A stretch of 64,000 nt of DNA, from NCBI RefSeq assembly GCF_036880405.1, contig NZ_JBAJJM010000007.1, positions 258,891-322,890 on the forward strand. The letters are read 5' to 3'. Shown piece after piece: positions 1 to 8,757 of the stretch (position 1 is its first letter; every line of letters starts with the position of its first letter). The DNA comes from Mannheimia indoligenes. GTDB lineage: Bacteria > Pseudomonadota > Gammaproteobacteria > Enterobacterales > Pasteurellaceae. A program made the position numbers and the translations under genes. The notes below the pieces were generated by a model that ran no database searches, was not told the origin of the DNA, and saw nothing but the letters and a program-made list of their open reading frames with translations.

Positions 1-660
1 TTCACGATCCACACGGCGTTCACCTAAATCAAACTTCGCTATTTGAGTGTAAGAGACAGGGTGTAAAATGCGGAAGCAGTAATCTTCCAGCTCCCATTTA
101 AGTTGCCCTATGCCTAAGCGGTTGGCAAGTGGAGCATAAACGTGGGAACATTCTTTAGCAGCTAATACCGTATCTTCCTCCGTGTGATGGCTGCCATCAC
201 GCAAATAAGCAATTCGTTCGGCAAGTTTGATAACTACACAGCGGAAATCATCTACCATTGCCAGCAACATACGGCGGATATTATCAATTTGTAAATCAGA
301 TACATTGTGAGCAGAGAGCTGGCGGATATTTTCCATTTCCAGCACGCCTTTCACTAGGTTTTTGATATGATTATTGAAATCTTCTTTTAATTGAACAAGA
401 TCAATAATGTTATGCTTCACAAGCGGAAATAAAAGTGCTGCAACCAGACTGTCATCGTCCATATTTAAGCCGTGTAACACTTCTACCATCTCAATGCCAT
501 ACCACATCAAACTGTAATCGGCATCGAGCTTTTCTTGAGCGTAATCCCAAGCGTGTTGAATGCGTTCACTCGTTACAGGAGACATATTCAGGCTCGCACA
601 CCAGCTTGCTAATTCAAAATTATTTGGATCAAGTTGGTGGGAATAACGAATTGCTACCAT
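1..660 (-). CDS. relA: RelA GTP pyrophosphokinase, N-terminal part (cut by window edge)
   Basis: The reverse strand reads open from the ATG at 660 to the window edge, giving the first 220 residues; the rest lies outside. RelA makes (p)ppGpp from ATP and GTP/GDP on ribosomes carrying uncharged tRNA. The translated stretch has RelA signatures such as RRMLLAMVDDFRCVVIKLAE and YAPLANRLGIGQLKWELEDY. The pseudo-HD hydrolase region reads LLFPLVKHN where bifunctional SpoT enzymes keep an HD pair, so this is the synthetase-only paralogue. A strong Shine-Dalgarno (AGGAGG) lies just upstream of the ATG. It is divergent from hemA. Confidence is high for family and start; nothing can be said of the C-terminus. 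Confidence 0.95.
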   Translation of the reverse strand, partial: MVAIRYSHQLDPNNFELASWCASLNMSPVTSERIQHAWDYAQEKLDADYSLMWYGIEMVEVLHGLNMDDDSLVAALLFPLVKHNIIDLVQLKEDFNNHIKNLVKGVLEMENIRQLSAHNVSDLQIDNIRRMLLAMVDDFRCVVIKLAERIAYLRDGSHHTEEDTVLAAKECSHVYAPLANRLGIGQLKWELEDYCFRILHPVSYTQIAKFDLGERRVDRE

Positions 661-919
661 AAAGCCTCCTTGTAAATTTTCGTCAAAATCAGACCGCTTG
701 TTATCGCTTGATATGGAGTGTAATTATACGTCTAATTTCAGAAAAAATTTACCCTTTTTATAAAAATTTAGCGTATAGCTTACCACTTAAATTACTCCTT
801 AAGAGGTATCAACCTTGTGATAAATCAAACCTATCAACACAATCATTTGCACGACATCTCTCTCTTGATTAAAATGACTACGTTTTTATTTTTAAATTTT
901 ATCTTTTCTGTGGGAAACA
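661..919. promoter_or_regulatory. Divergent relA/hemA intergenic region
   Basis: This AT-rich gap of about 260 bases must hold the promoters of both relA (reverse) and hemA (forward). Only the RBS-like motifs next to each start are clear. A TTGTGATAAATCAA element at 815-828 has one good FNR half-site but is not convincing. No RNA gene or further ORF was seen. Confidence 0.5.
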
Positions 920-2227
920 ATGACAATTTTAGCTTTAGGGATTAATCATAAAACCGCTTCTGTGGGTTTAAGAGAGAAAGTCGCATTTGTTGATGACAAA
1001 CGTGATCTCGCTCTTACTCAAATTCAAGAAAGCGGATTAGCCGAAAGCGTTGTTATTCTTTCTACCTGTAACCGCACCGAACTCTATTTCCACCAGCCTA
1101 ATATTTCTCCTCGTGAAGAGAGCGAGGAAAATATTCAGTGGCGTGAACAATGCTTCCAATGGTTTGCTCAAATTCATCATCTTGATGAAAATGAACTACG
1201 TGAATGCCTCTATTTCAAACAAAATTTAGAAGCGGCTAACCATTTAATGAAAGTGGCAAGCGGTTTAGATTCTCTCATTTTAGGTGAACCTCAAATTTTA
1301 GGACAGGTAAAACAGGCTTATCAATATAGCGAAGATTTTTACCAACAACATCGCAAAACGATGTCTACAAAGCTCTCTCGCTTATTCCAACGTACCTTTG
1401 CAACGGCAAAACGCGTGCGTTCTGAAACCGAAATTGGTAGCCAAGCAGTTTCTGTTGCCTACGCTGCTTGTGGTTTAGCTCGCCAAATCTTCGATAATTT
1501 CGGTAAATTACGCTTCTTGCTTGTTGGTGCGGGTGAAACCATTGAATTAGTAGCTCGTTATTTAATTCAACACGGTGCGAAAAATATTATGGTAGCAAAC
1601 CGTACTCATATTCGAGCAGAAATGTTGGCAGAAAAATTAAATGCCCCGATGCAAATTCTCTCACTGAGTGCATTGCAATTAGGCTTAAACCAAGCGGATG
1701 TAGTCATTAGCTCCACCGGTAGCCCAGATATGCTAATTACAAAAGAGATGGTTGAATTTGCTCAGAAACAACGTCAATTTGACCCACTATTGCTCATTGA
1801 TATTGCTGTTCCTCGTGATATTGATGAAAAAGCCGGCGAATTAGATGGGGTTTATTCTTATAGTGTGGATGATTTACAAAATATCATTCAACGCAATATG
1901 GCTCAGCGAGAAGAAGCGGCGAAACAAGCGGCTGAAATCGTCAAAGAAGAAAGCAAAGCCTTCTTTGAGTGGTTAAAGCAGCAGCAGTCAAGTGATCTTA
2001 TCAAACGCTATCGCCAAGATGCGGAACAAATCCGCCAAGAGTTATTAGAGAAAGCTCTCCAAGCAATAAATCAAGGGCAAGATAGCCAACGTGTTTTGAG
2101 TGAATTAAGTTACAAACTAACAAACCAACTGCTCCACGCACCAACCCAAGCCTTGCAATCTATGGCAAAAAGTGGAAATTCAACGGGCTTGCAAAGTTTT
2201 TCTAAAGCTCTCAGGTTGGAAGAATAA
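920..2227 (+). CDS. hemA: Glutamyl-tRNA reductase
   Basis: HemA reduces glutamyl-tRNA(Glu) with NADPH to glutamate-1-semialdehyde, the first committed step of C5-pathway tetrapyrrole synthesis. The 435-residue length is typical. The N-terminal catalytic domain carries the nucleophile in STCNRTE (Cys50). A Rossmann NADPH domain follows (LLVGAGE, about residues 202-208), and the C-terminal helical dimerisation domain is rich in Lys, Glu and Gln. The gene stands alone, divergent from relA and followed by a short palindrome and der. The start ATG gives the canonical N-terminus MTILALGINHKTA. Confidence 0.96.
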   Translation: MTILALGINHKTASVGLREKVAFVDDKRDLALTQIQESGLAESVVILSTCNRTELYFHQPNISPREESEENIQWREQCFQWFAQIHHLDENELRECLYFKQNLEAANHLMKVASGLDSLILGEPQILGQVKQAYQYSEDFYQQHRKTMSTKLSRLFQRTFATAKRVRSETEIGSQAVSVAYAACGLARQIFDNFGKLRFLLVGAGETIELVARYLIQHGAKNIMVANRTHIRAEMLAEKLNAPMQILSLSALQLGLNQADVVISSTGSPDMLITKEMVEFAQKQRQFDPLLLIDIAVPRDIDEKAGELDGVYSYSVDDLQNIIQRNMAQREEAAKQAAEIVKEESKAFFEWLKQQQSSDLIKRYRQDAEQIRQELLEKALQAINQGQDSQRVLSELSYKLTNQLLHAPTQALQSMAKSGNSTGLQSFSKALRLEE

Positions 2228-2248
2228 TTTACCTATAAGTTAAATTTT

Positions 2249-2267
2249 GGACGCACGCTGTGCGTCC
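2249..2267. repeat. REP-like palindrome after hemA
   Basis: Inverted repeat ggacgcac-gct-gtgcgtcc (8-bp stem, 3-base loop) followed by more C-rich sequence. No T-run follows on either strand, so it is not a clean intrinsic terminator. It resembles the short GC-rich palindromes flanking greB and may belong to a dispersed repeat family; copy number cannot be judged here. Confidence 0.6.
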
Positions 2268-2382
2268 CCACGCCAATCTATATTTCTTATCCTTTCTTCT
2301 GATTTTAACTTTCCTCAAATTTCCGCTATAATAAGCCAATTTTTGCAACACATTGCAAATCACTGAATTTAGAGGATAAAAA

Positions 2383-3906
2383 ATGACTCCTGTTGTTGCC
2401 CTAGTTGGCAGACCAAATGTAGGTAAATCTACCTTATTTAACCGCTTAACCCGTACCCGAGATGCGTTAGTAGCAGACTTTCCAGGCTTAACCCGCGATC
2501 GTAAATACGGACACGCCAATATTGCGGGCTATGATTTTATCGTGATCGACACAGGCGGTATTGATGGCACAGAAGAAGGTGTGGAAGAAAAAATGGCAGA
2601 ACAATCGCTACTCGCGATTGAAGAAGCTGATGTAGTGCTTTTCTTAGTCGATGCTCGTGCCGGCTTATTGCCTGCGGATATTGGTATCGCACAATATTTA
2701 CGCCAACGTGAAAAAACCACTGTGGTGGTTGCTAATAAAACAGACGGTATTGATGCTGACTCTCACTGTGCAGAGTTTTATCAGCTCGGTTTAGGCGAAG
2801 TAGAACAAATCGCTGCCGCTCAAGGGCGTGGCGTAACACAACTTATCGAGCAAGTGCTTGCTCCACTTGGCGAACAGCTAAATGCAGATCAAGCGGTCGA
2901 AAACGATGAAAATTTTGCAAATGATGAAGCAGCTGACGAATGGGATACTGATTTCGACTTCGACAATGAAGAAGATACCGCATTATTAGATGAAGCATTG
3001 GAAGAAGATGCTGAAGAGTCCATTGAAGATAAAAATATCAAAATTGCGATTGTCGGCAGACCAAACGTAGGCAAATCAACCCTCACTAACCGCATTTTAG
3101 GGGAAGAGCGTGTGGTAGTGTATGATATGCCGGGTACAACCCGTGATTCTATCTACATTCCAATGGAGCGTGATGGTCAGCAATATACCATCATTGATAC
3201 TGCCGGCGTGCGTAAACGTGGCAAGGTCAATTTAGCGGTTGAAAAATTCTCAGTCATCAAAACCTTACAAGCCATTCAAGATGCCAATGTGGTGCTTTTA
3301 ACCATTGATGCTCGTGAAGGGATTTCTGATCAGGATTTATCGCTACTCGGCTTTATTTTAAATGCAGGTCGTTCACTTGTAATTGTAGTAAACAAATGGG
3401 ACGGCTTATCGCAAGATATTAAAGATCAAGTGAAATCAGAATTAGATCGCCGTTTAGATTTTATCGACTTTGCCCGTGTGCACTTTATTTCTGCATTACA
3501 CGGCTCCGGTGTGGGTAATTTGTTTGATTCGGTGAAAGAAGCTTACGCTTGTGCCACCCAAAAAACGTCTACCTCAATGCTGACCCGTATTTTGCGTATG
3601 GCAGCAGATGAACACCAACCTTCATTGGTAAACGGTCGCCGAGTGAAATTAAAATATGCTCACCCGGGTGGTTATAATCCGCCGATTATTGTAATTCACG
3701 GCAATCAGGTAGAAAAATTAGCGGATTCTTACAAACGCTATTTGAGTAACTATTTCCGTAAGAGTTTGAAAATTATCGGCTCGCCGATTCGCATTTTGTT
3801 CCAAGAAGGGAACAACCCATTTGCGGGCAAGAAAAATAAACTCACCCCGAACCAATTACGCAAACGTAAGCGTTTGATGAAGTTTATTAAGAAAAGTAAG
3901 AAATAA
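2383..3906 (+). CDS. der: Ribosome-associated GTPase Der (EngA)
   Basis: Der is an essential double-GTPase acting in late 50S subunit assembly. Two G domains in tandem are visible: the first P-loop GRPNVGKS is at residues 9-16 and the second copy at about 226-233, each followed by DxPG/DTxG and NKxD motifs. A KH-like domain and a basic tail (KKNKLTPNQLRKRKR) end the protein. The linker between the G domains is long and very acidic (about residues 170-215, many Asp/Glu), which explains the 507-residue length. The start has a good RBS (GAGGA). A palindromic element lies downstream. Confidence 0.97.
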   Translation: MTPVVALVGRPNVGKSTLFNRLTRTRDALVADFPGLTRDRKYGHANIAGYDFIVIDTGGIDGTEEGVEEKMAEQSLLAIEEADVVLFLVDARAGLLPADIGIAQYLRQREKTTVVVANKTDGIDADSHCAEFYQLGLGEVEQIAAAQGRGVTQLIEQVLAPLGEQLNADQAVENDENFANDEAADEWDTDFDFDNEEDTALLDEALEEDAEESIEDKNIKIAIVGRPNVGKSTLTNRILGEERVVVYDMPGTTRDSIYIPMERDGQQYTIIDTAGVRKRGKVNLAVEKFSVIKTLQAIQDANVVLLTIDAREGISDQDLSLLGFILNAGRSLVIVVNKWDGLSQDIKDQVKSELDRRLDFIDFARVHFISALHGSGVGNLFDSVKEAYACATQKTSTSMLTRILRMAADEHQPSLVNGRRVKLKYAHPGGYNPPIIVIHGNQVEKLADSYKRYLSNYFRKSLKIIGSPIRILFQEGNNPFAGKKNKLTPNQLRKRKRLMKFIKKSKK

Positions 3907-3910
3907 ATTA

Positions 3911-4076
3911 TGCTCTCTCGCCCTTTGGGAGAGAGACCGAAAAATGTTTCGTACAGAAACATTTTTCAGAGAGAGGCAAGCGGTTATTTTTTATGAAAAT
4001 TTTGCACTTTCCTCTCCCTGAAATTTACTTCTGCACGAAGTAAATTTCTGTACCTCTCTCACAAAGGGCGAGGGTG
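3911..4076. repeat. MITE-like nested palindromic element between der and hldE
   Basis: The outer arms are inverted copies: tctcgccctttgggagagag at 3916-3935 and its near reverse complement within 4053-4074. Inside lie two perfect hairpins, 3940-3966 (11-bp stem, loop gtaca) and 4020-4048 (12-bp stem, loop tgcac), which are themselves related as inverted copies. A GCAAGCGGT uptake-like core lies in the centre. There is no ORF or transposase. The architecture fits a non-autonomous palindromic repeat; the RNA would fold into a large structured hairpin in either direction. Confidence 0.7.
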
Positions 4077-4096
4077 AAATATCAAAGGATTTCTAT

Positions 4097-5524
4097 ATGA
4101 TGATGCAATACTCTCCAAAATTTAATAATGCTAAAGTTCTAGTACTAGGCGACGTAATGTTAGACCGTTACTGGTTTGGTGCGACAAACCGTATTTCGCC
4201 GGAAGCACCTGTGCCGGTCGTTAAGGTGCAAGATATTGAAGAGCGTGCAGGTGGTGCTGCAAACGTAGCAATGAATATTGCGAGCCTTGGTGTGCCAGTT
4301 GCCCTTCACGGTTTAATTGGTCAAGATGATGCCGGGCGTGCTTTAGATACGTTACTTAATTCACATAATATCCAAAATCATTGTGTCGCAATTGATTCAC
4401 ACCCAACTATTACGAAATTGCGGATTTTATCTCGTCATCAGCAATTATTACGCTTAGATTTTGAGGAAGGTTTTCAAAATGTTGATTCAACTGCCCTACT
4501 TGCAAAACTTTCGCAAGAAATTACCGCTTACGGAGCGTTAATCTTATCGGATTACGGTAAAGGCACGCTTGAATCAGTGCAACAGATGATCCAGATTGCA
4601 CGCAAGGCTAATGTACCTGTGTTAATTGATCCTAAAGGCACGGATTTTGAGCGTTATCGTGGAGCAACTTTACTCACTCCAAATATGTCGGAATTTGAAG
4701 CCGTTGTTGGGCATTGTAAAGATGATGATGAAATCGTGGCTAAAGGCTTGAAAATGATTGCTGATTTTGAGCTTTCTGCCTTGCTAGTTACTCGCTCAGA
4801 AAAAGGAATGACATTACTTCGTCCAAATCAAGAGCCTTATCACTTACCAACTCAAGCAAAAGAAGTTTATGATGTAACTGGTGCGGGAGATACCGTAATT
4901 AGCGTATTAGCTACAGCGATTGCTGATGGTAGAGCTTACGAAGAAGCTTGTTATTTAGCCAATGCAGCAGCTGGTGTTGTGGTTGGCAAACTTGGCACAT
5001 CAACCGTTAGTCCTGTTGAATTAGAAAATGCCATTCATCAACGAGCCACGACAGGCTTTGGTGTAGTCTCCGAAGAAGAGCTAAAAGCTATTGTGTTAGA
5101 GGCAAAAAAACGTGGTGAGAAAATTGTAATGACAAACGGTTGTTTTGATATTCTCCACCCGGGGCACGTTTCTTATTTAGAAAATGCACGCAAATTAGGC
5201 GACCGCTTAATTGTGGCAGTGAATACTGATAATTCGGTTAAACGCTTGAAAGGCGAAGATCGCCCAATTAATGATTTAGATGCTCGTATGGCTGTATTAG
5301 CCGGCTTAGCGTCTGTGGATTGGGTAGTGCCTTTTGATGAAGATACACCGCAACGTTTAATTGGTGAAATCTTGCCTGATTTATTAGTAAAAGGTGGCGA
5401 TTATAAACCTGAAGAAATCGCAGGTAGCCAAGAAGTATGGGCAAACGGTGGAGATGTTCGGGTGCTAAACTTTGAAAACGGTTGTTCTACAACGAATGTG
5501 ATTAAGAAAATTCAATCATTATAG
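4097..5524 (+). CDS. hldE: Bifunctional heptose-7-phosphate kinase / heptose-1-phosphate adenylyltransferase
   Basis: HldE provides two steps in ADP-heptose synthesis for the LOS inner core. The N-terminal PfkB/ribokinase domain (about residues 1-315) shows GDVMLDRYWFG and the anion-hole motif VTGAGDT near residue 262. The C-terminal nucleotidyltransferase domain (about 345-475) carries NGCFDILHPGH (HxGH at 354-357). The 475-residue length matches the usual fused enzyme. Three in-frame ATGs open the gene (4097, 4100, 4103) behind AAGGA at 4084-4088; any could be used. pyrR starts only four bases after the stop. Confidence 0.96.
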   Translation: MMMQYSPKFNNAKVLVLGDVMLDRYWFGATNRISPEAPVPVVKVQDIEERAGGAANVAMNIASLGVPVALHGLIGQDDAGRALDTLLNSHNIQNHCVAIDSHPTITKLRILSRHQQLLRLDFEEGFQNVDSTALLAKLSQEITAYGALILSDYGKGTLESVQQMIQIARKANVPVLIDPKGTDFERYRGATLLTPNMSEFEAVVGHCKDDDEIVAKGLKMIADFELSALLVTRSEKGMTLLRPNQEPYHLPTQAKEVYDVTGAGDTVISVLATAIADGRAYEEACYLANAAAGVVVGKLGTSTVSPVELENAIHQRATTGFGVVSEEELKAIVLEAKKRGEKIVMTNGCFDILHPGHVSYLENARKLGDRLIVAVNTDNSVKRLKGEDRPINDLDARMAVLAGLASVDWVVPFDEDTPQRLIGEILPDLLVKGGDYKPEEIAGSQEVWANGGDVRVLNFENGCSTTNVIKKIQSL

Positions 5525-5528
5525 TGTT

Positions 5529-6077
5529 ATGGAAAAAATCATTATTGATACAGAGCAATTTCAGCGGATTATTTCTCGTATTTCCCATCAAATTATTGAA
5601 AAGCACGGGGATTTACAAGATGTCGTGATTGTTGGTATTAAACGCCGTGGGGCTGAAATTGCAGAACTTATTCAAAAGCGAATTGAAGAGTTAGCACAAA
5701 TCCAATTGCCGAATATGGCATTGGATATTACGTTCTATCGTGATGATTTGGATTTAATCTATCAAGATCCTGTATTTACCGGAGCAGAAAATCAACTCAA
5801 TCTTAACAATAAAAAAGTGATTTTGGTTGATGATGTACTGTTTACGGGTAGAACTATTCGTGCCGCCTTAGATGCATTGCTTGATTTTGGCAGAGCTGCC
5901 AGAATTGAATTGGTTATTTTAGTAGATCGTGGTCATCGAGAATTGCCAATTCGAGCTGATTATGTAGGAAAAAATATCCCTACTGCAAAAAATGAGCAAA
6001 TTCAGGTAAAAACCTTCTCTTATGACGGCATCAATCAAGTGATCTTAGTTCCTGCAACGGATAAAGAAAGTACTTAA
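5529..6077 (+). CDS. pyrR: PyrR bifunctional pyrimidine regulator / uracil phosphoribosyltransferase
   Basis: This type I phosphoribosyltransferase of 182 residues has the PRPP loop VILVDDVLFTGRT at residues 97-109 and the PyrR-typical LVDRGHRELPIRADYVGKNIPT. In other bacteria PyrR binds pyr mRNA and attenuates transcription, and has weak UPRT activity. Its start lies four bases after the hldE stop with no evident Shine-Dalgarno, so translation is probably coupled to hldE. No pyr attenuator was seen in this window, so any RNA targets lie elsewhere. Family assignment is strong; regulatory activity is inferred. Confidence 0.9.
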   Translation: MEKIIIDTEQFQRIISRISHQIIEKHGDLQDVVIVGIKRRGAEIAELIQKRIEELAQIQLPNMALDITFYRDDLDLIYQDPVFTGAENQLNLNNKKVILVDDVLFTGRTIRAALDALLDFGRAARIELVILVDRGHRELPIRADYVGKNIPTAKNEQIQVKTFSYDGINQVILVPATDKEST

Positions 6078-6152
6078 TTTAAGTGAACCTTTTCGATAAA
6101 CTTATCTCTAAGGAAAAGATTACTTATTATCTCCATTAGGATTGTTATAAAA

Positions 6153-7097
6153 ATGAAATTAGTAAAATCATTGTTTGCTGTTGCGATTGCAACAATAAGT
6201 CTTACCCAAACTACTCACGCTTTTGAAGAACGTGTAGTTGCGTTAGTAAATGATACCCCTGTAATGCAAAGCCAAGTTCAGCGTATGCTTGGCAAGAAAA
6301 AAGTAACTGAAGCCTCTCATCGTGCAGCCGTCGATCAAGTCATTGACGATATGCTTGTACAACAAGCAATGAAAGAGGCTAATGTAAAAATCAGCCCGGC
6401 AGCAGTAAACCAAGCGGTTGAAAATGTGGCTATCCAGAATGGTATTACCTACGGTCAATTATTAGATGCGTTAGATTATCAAGGTATTACTTTAGAACAA
6501 TTTAAACGCAATATTGCTCAACAAATGGCAATGGAGCAGGTTCGCCATATCAGCATTGGAAAAACCATTCAAGTTGCTCCTCAACAAGTTCAAGCATTAG
6601 CAAACGAATTAATGGCGAAAGATAAAGCTGCGGGTAAATTAAAAACGGTAGTTGGCAAAGAACATCGTGTGAGCCATATTTTGTTAAAAACAAACCCAAT
6701 TTTAAACGATGCTCAAGCCAAAGCGAAATTAAATAGCTTAATTGCCGATATTAACTCTGGCAAAACAACTTTTGAAGAAGCAGCAAAAGCGAATTCTATG
6801 GATTACGCATCAGGTGCAGACGGTGGTGATTTAGGCTTTAACTTCTTAGAGATCTACGATCCTGCCTTTGCAAAAGTAGCCTCTAAGATGAAAACAAATC
6901 AAATTTCTGCACCATTTAAATCACAATTTGGTTGGCATACTTTAAAAGTAACCGATATTCGTGAGGGCGATAGAACTGAAGATGCTTACCACCAACGAGC
7001 TTACCAGCAACTTGTTAATAAACAAGCAGAAGAAGCCTCGAAAGATTGGATTAAAGCATTAAGAAAAACCGCAAATATCCAATACGTTGGTCAATAA
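6153..7097 (+). CDS. surA: Periplasmic chaperone / peptidyl-prolyl isomerase SurA
   Basis: SurA escorts outer-membrane proteins across the periplasm. The N-terminus is a signal peptide with likely cleavage after THA (residue 23), then the SurA N-domain (EERVVALVNDTPVMQSQV). One parvulin PPIase domain follows (about residues 169-270; RVSHILLKT to GWHTLKVTDI), with a short C-terminal helix completing the chaperone core. At 314 residues it is about 110 shorter than the E. coli protein because only one of two parvulin repeats is present, as I recall for Haemophilus SurA. A terminator follows directly. Confidence 0.9.
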   Translation: MKLVKSLFAVAIATISLTQTTHAFEERVVALVNDTPVMQSQVQRMLGKKKVTEASHRAAVDQVIDDMLVQQAMKEANVKISPAAVNQAVENVAIQNGITYGQLLDALDYQGITLEQFKRNIAQQMAMEQVRHISIGKTIQVAPQQVQALANELMAKDKAAGKLKTVVGKEHRVSHILLKTNPILNDAQAKAKLNSLIADINSGKTTFEEAAKANSMDYASGADGGDLGFNFLEIYDPAFAKVASKMKTNQISAPFKSQFGWHTLKVTDIREGDRTEDAYHQRAYQQLVNKQAEEASKDWIKALRKTANIQYVGQ

Positions 7098-7110
7098 TTA
7101 AAAAATAACA

Positions 7111-7140
7111 AGAACCTCGCCTAGCGGGGTTCTTTTCTTA
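7111..7140 (+). terminator. Intrinsic terminator after surA
   Basis: Stem agaacctcgc / gcggggttct (one G-T pair, short loop) followed by a T-rich tail, 13 bases after the surA stop. Confidence 0.85.
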
Positions 7141-7157
7141 TTTCAAAAGGGATAATA

Positions 7158-8024
7158 ATGAGTTCACAAAATTCAAAAAAACATTTAGGTCATACCGCTC
7201 GTAAACGTTTCGGGCAAAACTTTTTACACGATATGAATGTCATTCATGGCATTGTGTCAGCAATTAACCCGAAAAAAGACGAATTTTTATTAGAAATTGG
7301 TCCGGGTTTAGCGGCATTAACAGAACCCGTTGCAGAATTAGTTGATAAACTCACTGTAGTGGAAATTGACCGTGATTTGGCTGAACGTTTACGCCACCAC
7401 CCTTTCTTAAATCAAAAATTGACAGTTATTGAGCAAGATGCATTACGTTTTAATTTCCGTGAATATTTTGAAAGCCTAAATTTAGGAAAAGATTCTGTTC
7501 GTGTGTTCGGTAACTTGCCTTACAATATCTCTACGCCATTAATTTTCCACTTATTGACGTTCCACGATCTGATTAAAGATATGCACTTTATGCTACAAAA
7601 AGAAGTGGTCAAACGTTTATGTGCCGCACCAAACAGCAAGGCATACGGCAGATTAACCATTATGGCTCAATATTACTGTCAAGTAATTCCTGTGCTTGAA
7701 GTACCGCCGACGGCATTTAAACCTGCACCGAAAGTGGATTCAGCCGTTGTACGCTTAATGCCTTACAATCAACTGCCGTATCCTGCTAAAGATGTTTATT
7801 GGCTCAACCGTGTAACCACACAAGCCTTTAACCAACGTCGCAAAACATTACGCAATGCCCTCTCTACTCTCTTTAGTGCAGAACAGTTAGAAGCATTAGG
7901 CATTGATTTAACTGCTCGTGCAGAGAATCTCACCATTGCCGACTATGTTCGTTTGGCTAACTGGTTATATGAAAATCCACCGGCTATTGATACATCAGAA
8001 GAATTAGTTGATGAAGATTATTAA
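7158..8024 (+). CDS. rsmA: 16S rRNA (adenine1518/1519-N6)-dimethyltransferase RsmA (KsgA)
   Basis: RsmA dimethylates two adjacent adenines in the 3' hairpin of 16S rRNA during 30S maturation. The SAM-binding fold is seen in QNFLHD and LLEIGPGLAALTE (about residues 47-59), and the catalytic motif IV is NLPYNIS. The C-terminal all-helical domain ends with an acidic tail. The 288-residue length is typical. RBS AAGGGA precedes the ATG. The surA-rsmA order is conserved in many gammaproteobacteria. Confidence 0.95.
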   Translation: MSSQNSKKHLGHTARKRFGQNFLHDMNVIHGIVSAINPKKDEFLLEIGPGLAALTEPVAELVDKLTVVEIDRDLAERLRHHPFLNQKLTVIEQDALRFNFREYFESLNLGKDSVRVFGNLPYNISTPLIFHLLTFHDLIKDMHFMLQKEVVKRLCAAPNSKAYGRLTIMAQYYCQVIPVLEVPPTAFKPAPKVDSAVVRLMPYNQLPYPAKDVYWLNRVTTQAFNQRRKTLRNALSTLFSAEQLEALGIDLTARAENLTIADYVRLANWLYENPPAIDTSEELVDEDY

Positions 8025-8035
8025 AAAGTAAAACA

Positions 8036-8082
8036 ACAAGCGGTCATATTGAGTAAAAAATTTACAAAATATGACCGCTTGT
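8036..8082. terminator. Inverted uptake-signal pair, probable bidirectional terminator (rsmA/upp)
   Basis: ACAAGCGGTCATAT (8036-8049) and its exact reverse complement at 8069-8082 form a 14-bp stem with a 19-base AT-rich loop and T-rich flanks, between convergent rsmA and upp. Each arm contains the 9-base ACAAGCGGT uptake core. Confidence 0.75.
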
Positions 8083-8104
8083 ATTTTATATGGCAATTTA
8101 AAAA

Positions 8105-8734
8105 CTATTTCGTACCGAAAATTTTATCACCGGCATCGCCTAAGCCTGGAATGATATATCCTTTTTCGTTTAAGTGGCTATCAATTGATGCAGTGTAGAG
8201 TTCCACATCAGGGTGTGCTTCTTCCAGCACTTTAATCCCTTCTGGGGCAGCAACTAATACTAATACTTTGATGTGTTTACAGCCTGCTTTTTTCAGTAGA
8301 TCAATAGTTGCAACCATTGAACCGCCCGTTGCTAACATTGGGTCTGTAATAATAGCTAAACGTTCAGCTACATCATTCGCTAATTTTGAAAAATATGGAA
8401 CAGGTTTTAGCGTTTCTTCATCACGGTAAATCCCAACCACACTGATTCTGGCACTTGGAATATGTTCCAACACACCGTCCATCATCCCCAAACCCGCACG
8501 CAAAATTGGCACAACAGTAACTTTTTTGCCTTTAATTCGCTCGACAGGAATTGTATTACCGCTCCAGCCGTTAATTTCGACTGTTTCCATTTCTAAATCT
8601 TTGGTTGCTTCGTAAGTTAAAAGACTGCCAATTTCGTTGGCTAACTCACGGAAATCTTTTGTGCTGATTTCCGCCTCACGCATTAAACCTAATTTATGTT
8701 TTACCAGTGGGTGTTTTACTTCAACAATTTTCAT
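8105..8734 (-). CDS. upp: Uracil phosphoribosyltransferase
   Basis: Upp salvages uracil by joining it to PRPP to form UMP. The 209-residue protein has the PRPP-binding loop AIITDPMLATGGSM at residues 127-140 and the C-terminal uracil-binding segment YIIPGLGDAGDKIFGTK, both diagnostic. RBS AAGGAG lies before the start. It begins 23 bases after fadD, so it probably sits at the end of an rseB-rseC-fadD-upp transcript. uraA, its frequent partner, is not adjacent. Confidence 0.96.
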   Translation of the reverse strand: MKIVEVKHPLVKHKLGLMREAEISTKDFRELANEIGSLLTYEATKDLEMETVEINGWSGNTIPVERIKGKKVTVVPILRAGLGMMDGVLEHIPSARISVVGIYRDEETLKPVPYFSKLANDVAERLAIITDPMLATGGSMVATIDLLKKAGCKHIKVLVLVAAPEGIKVLEEAHPDVELYTASIDSHLNEKGYIIPGLGDAGDKIFGTK

Positions 8735-8757
8735 TGTAAGCTCCTTAATTAAATAAT

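Noticed and set aside
435..662. Forward ORF of 75 codons
   Set aside because: It is antisense to the N-terminal relA coding region, which has a convincing protein match and RBS.
815..828. FNR- or CRP-like site upstream of hemA
   Set aside because: Only one half-site is good; too weak to call.
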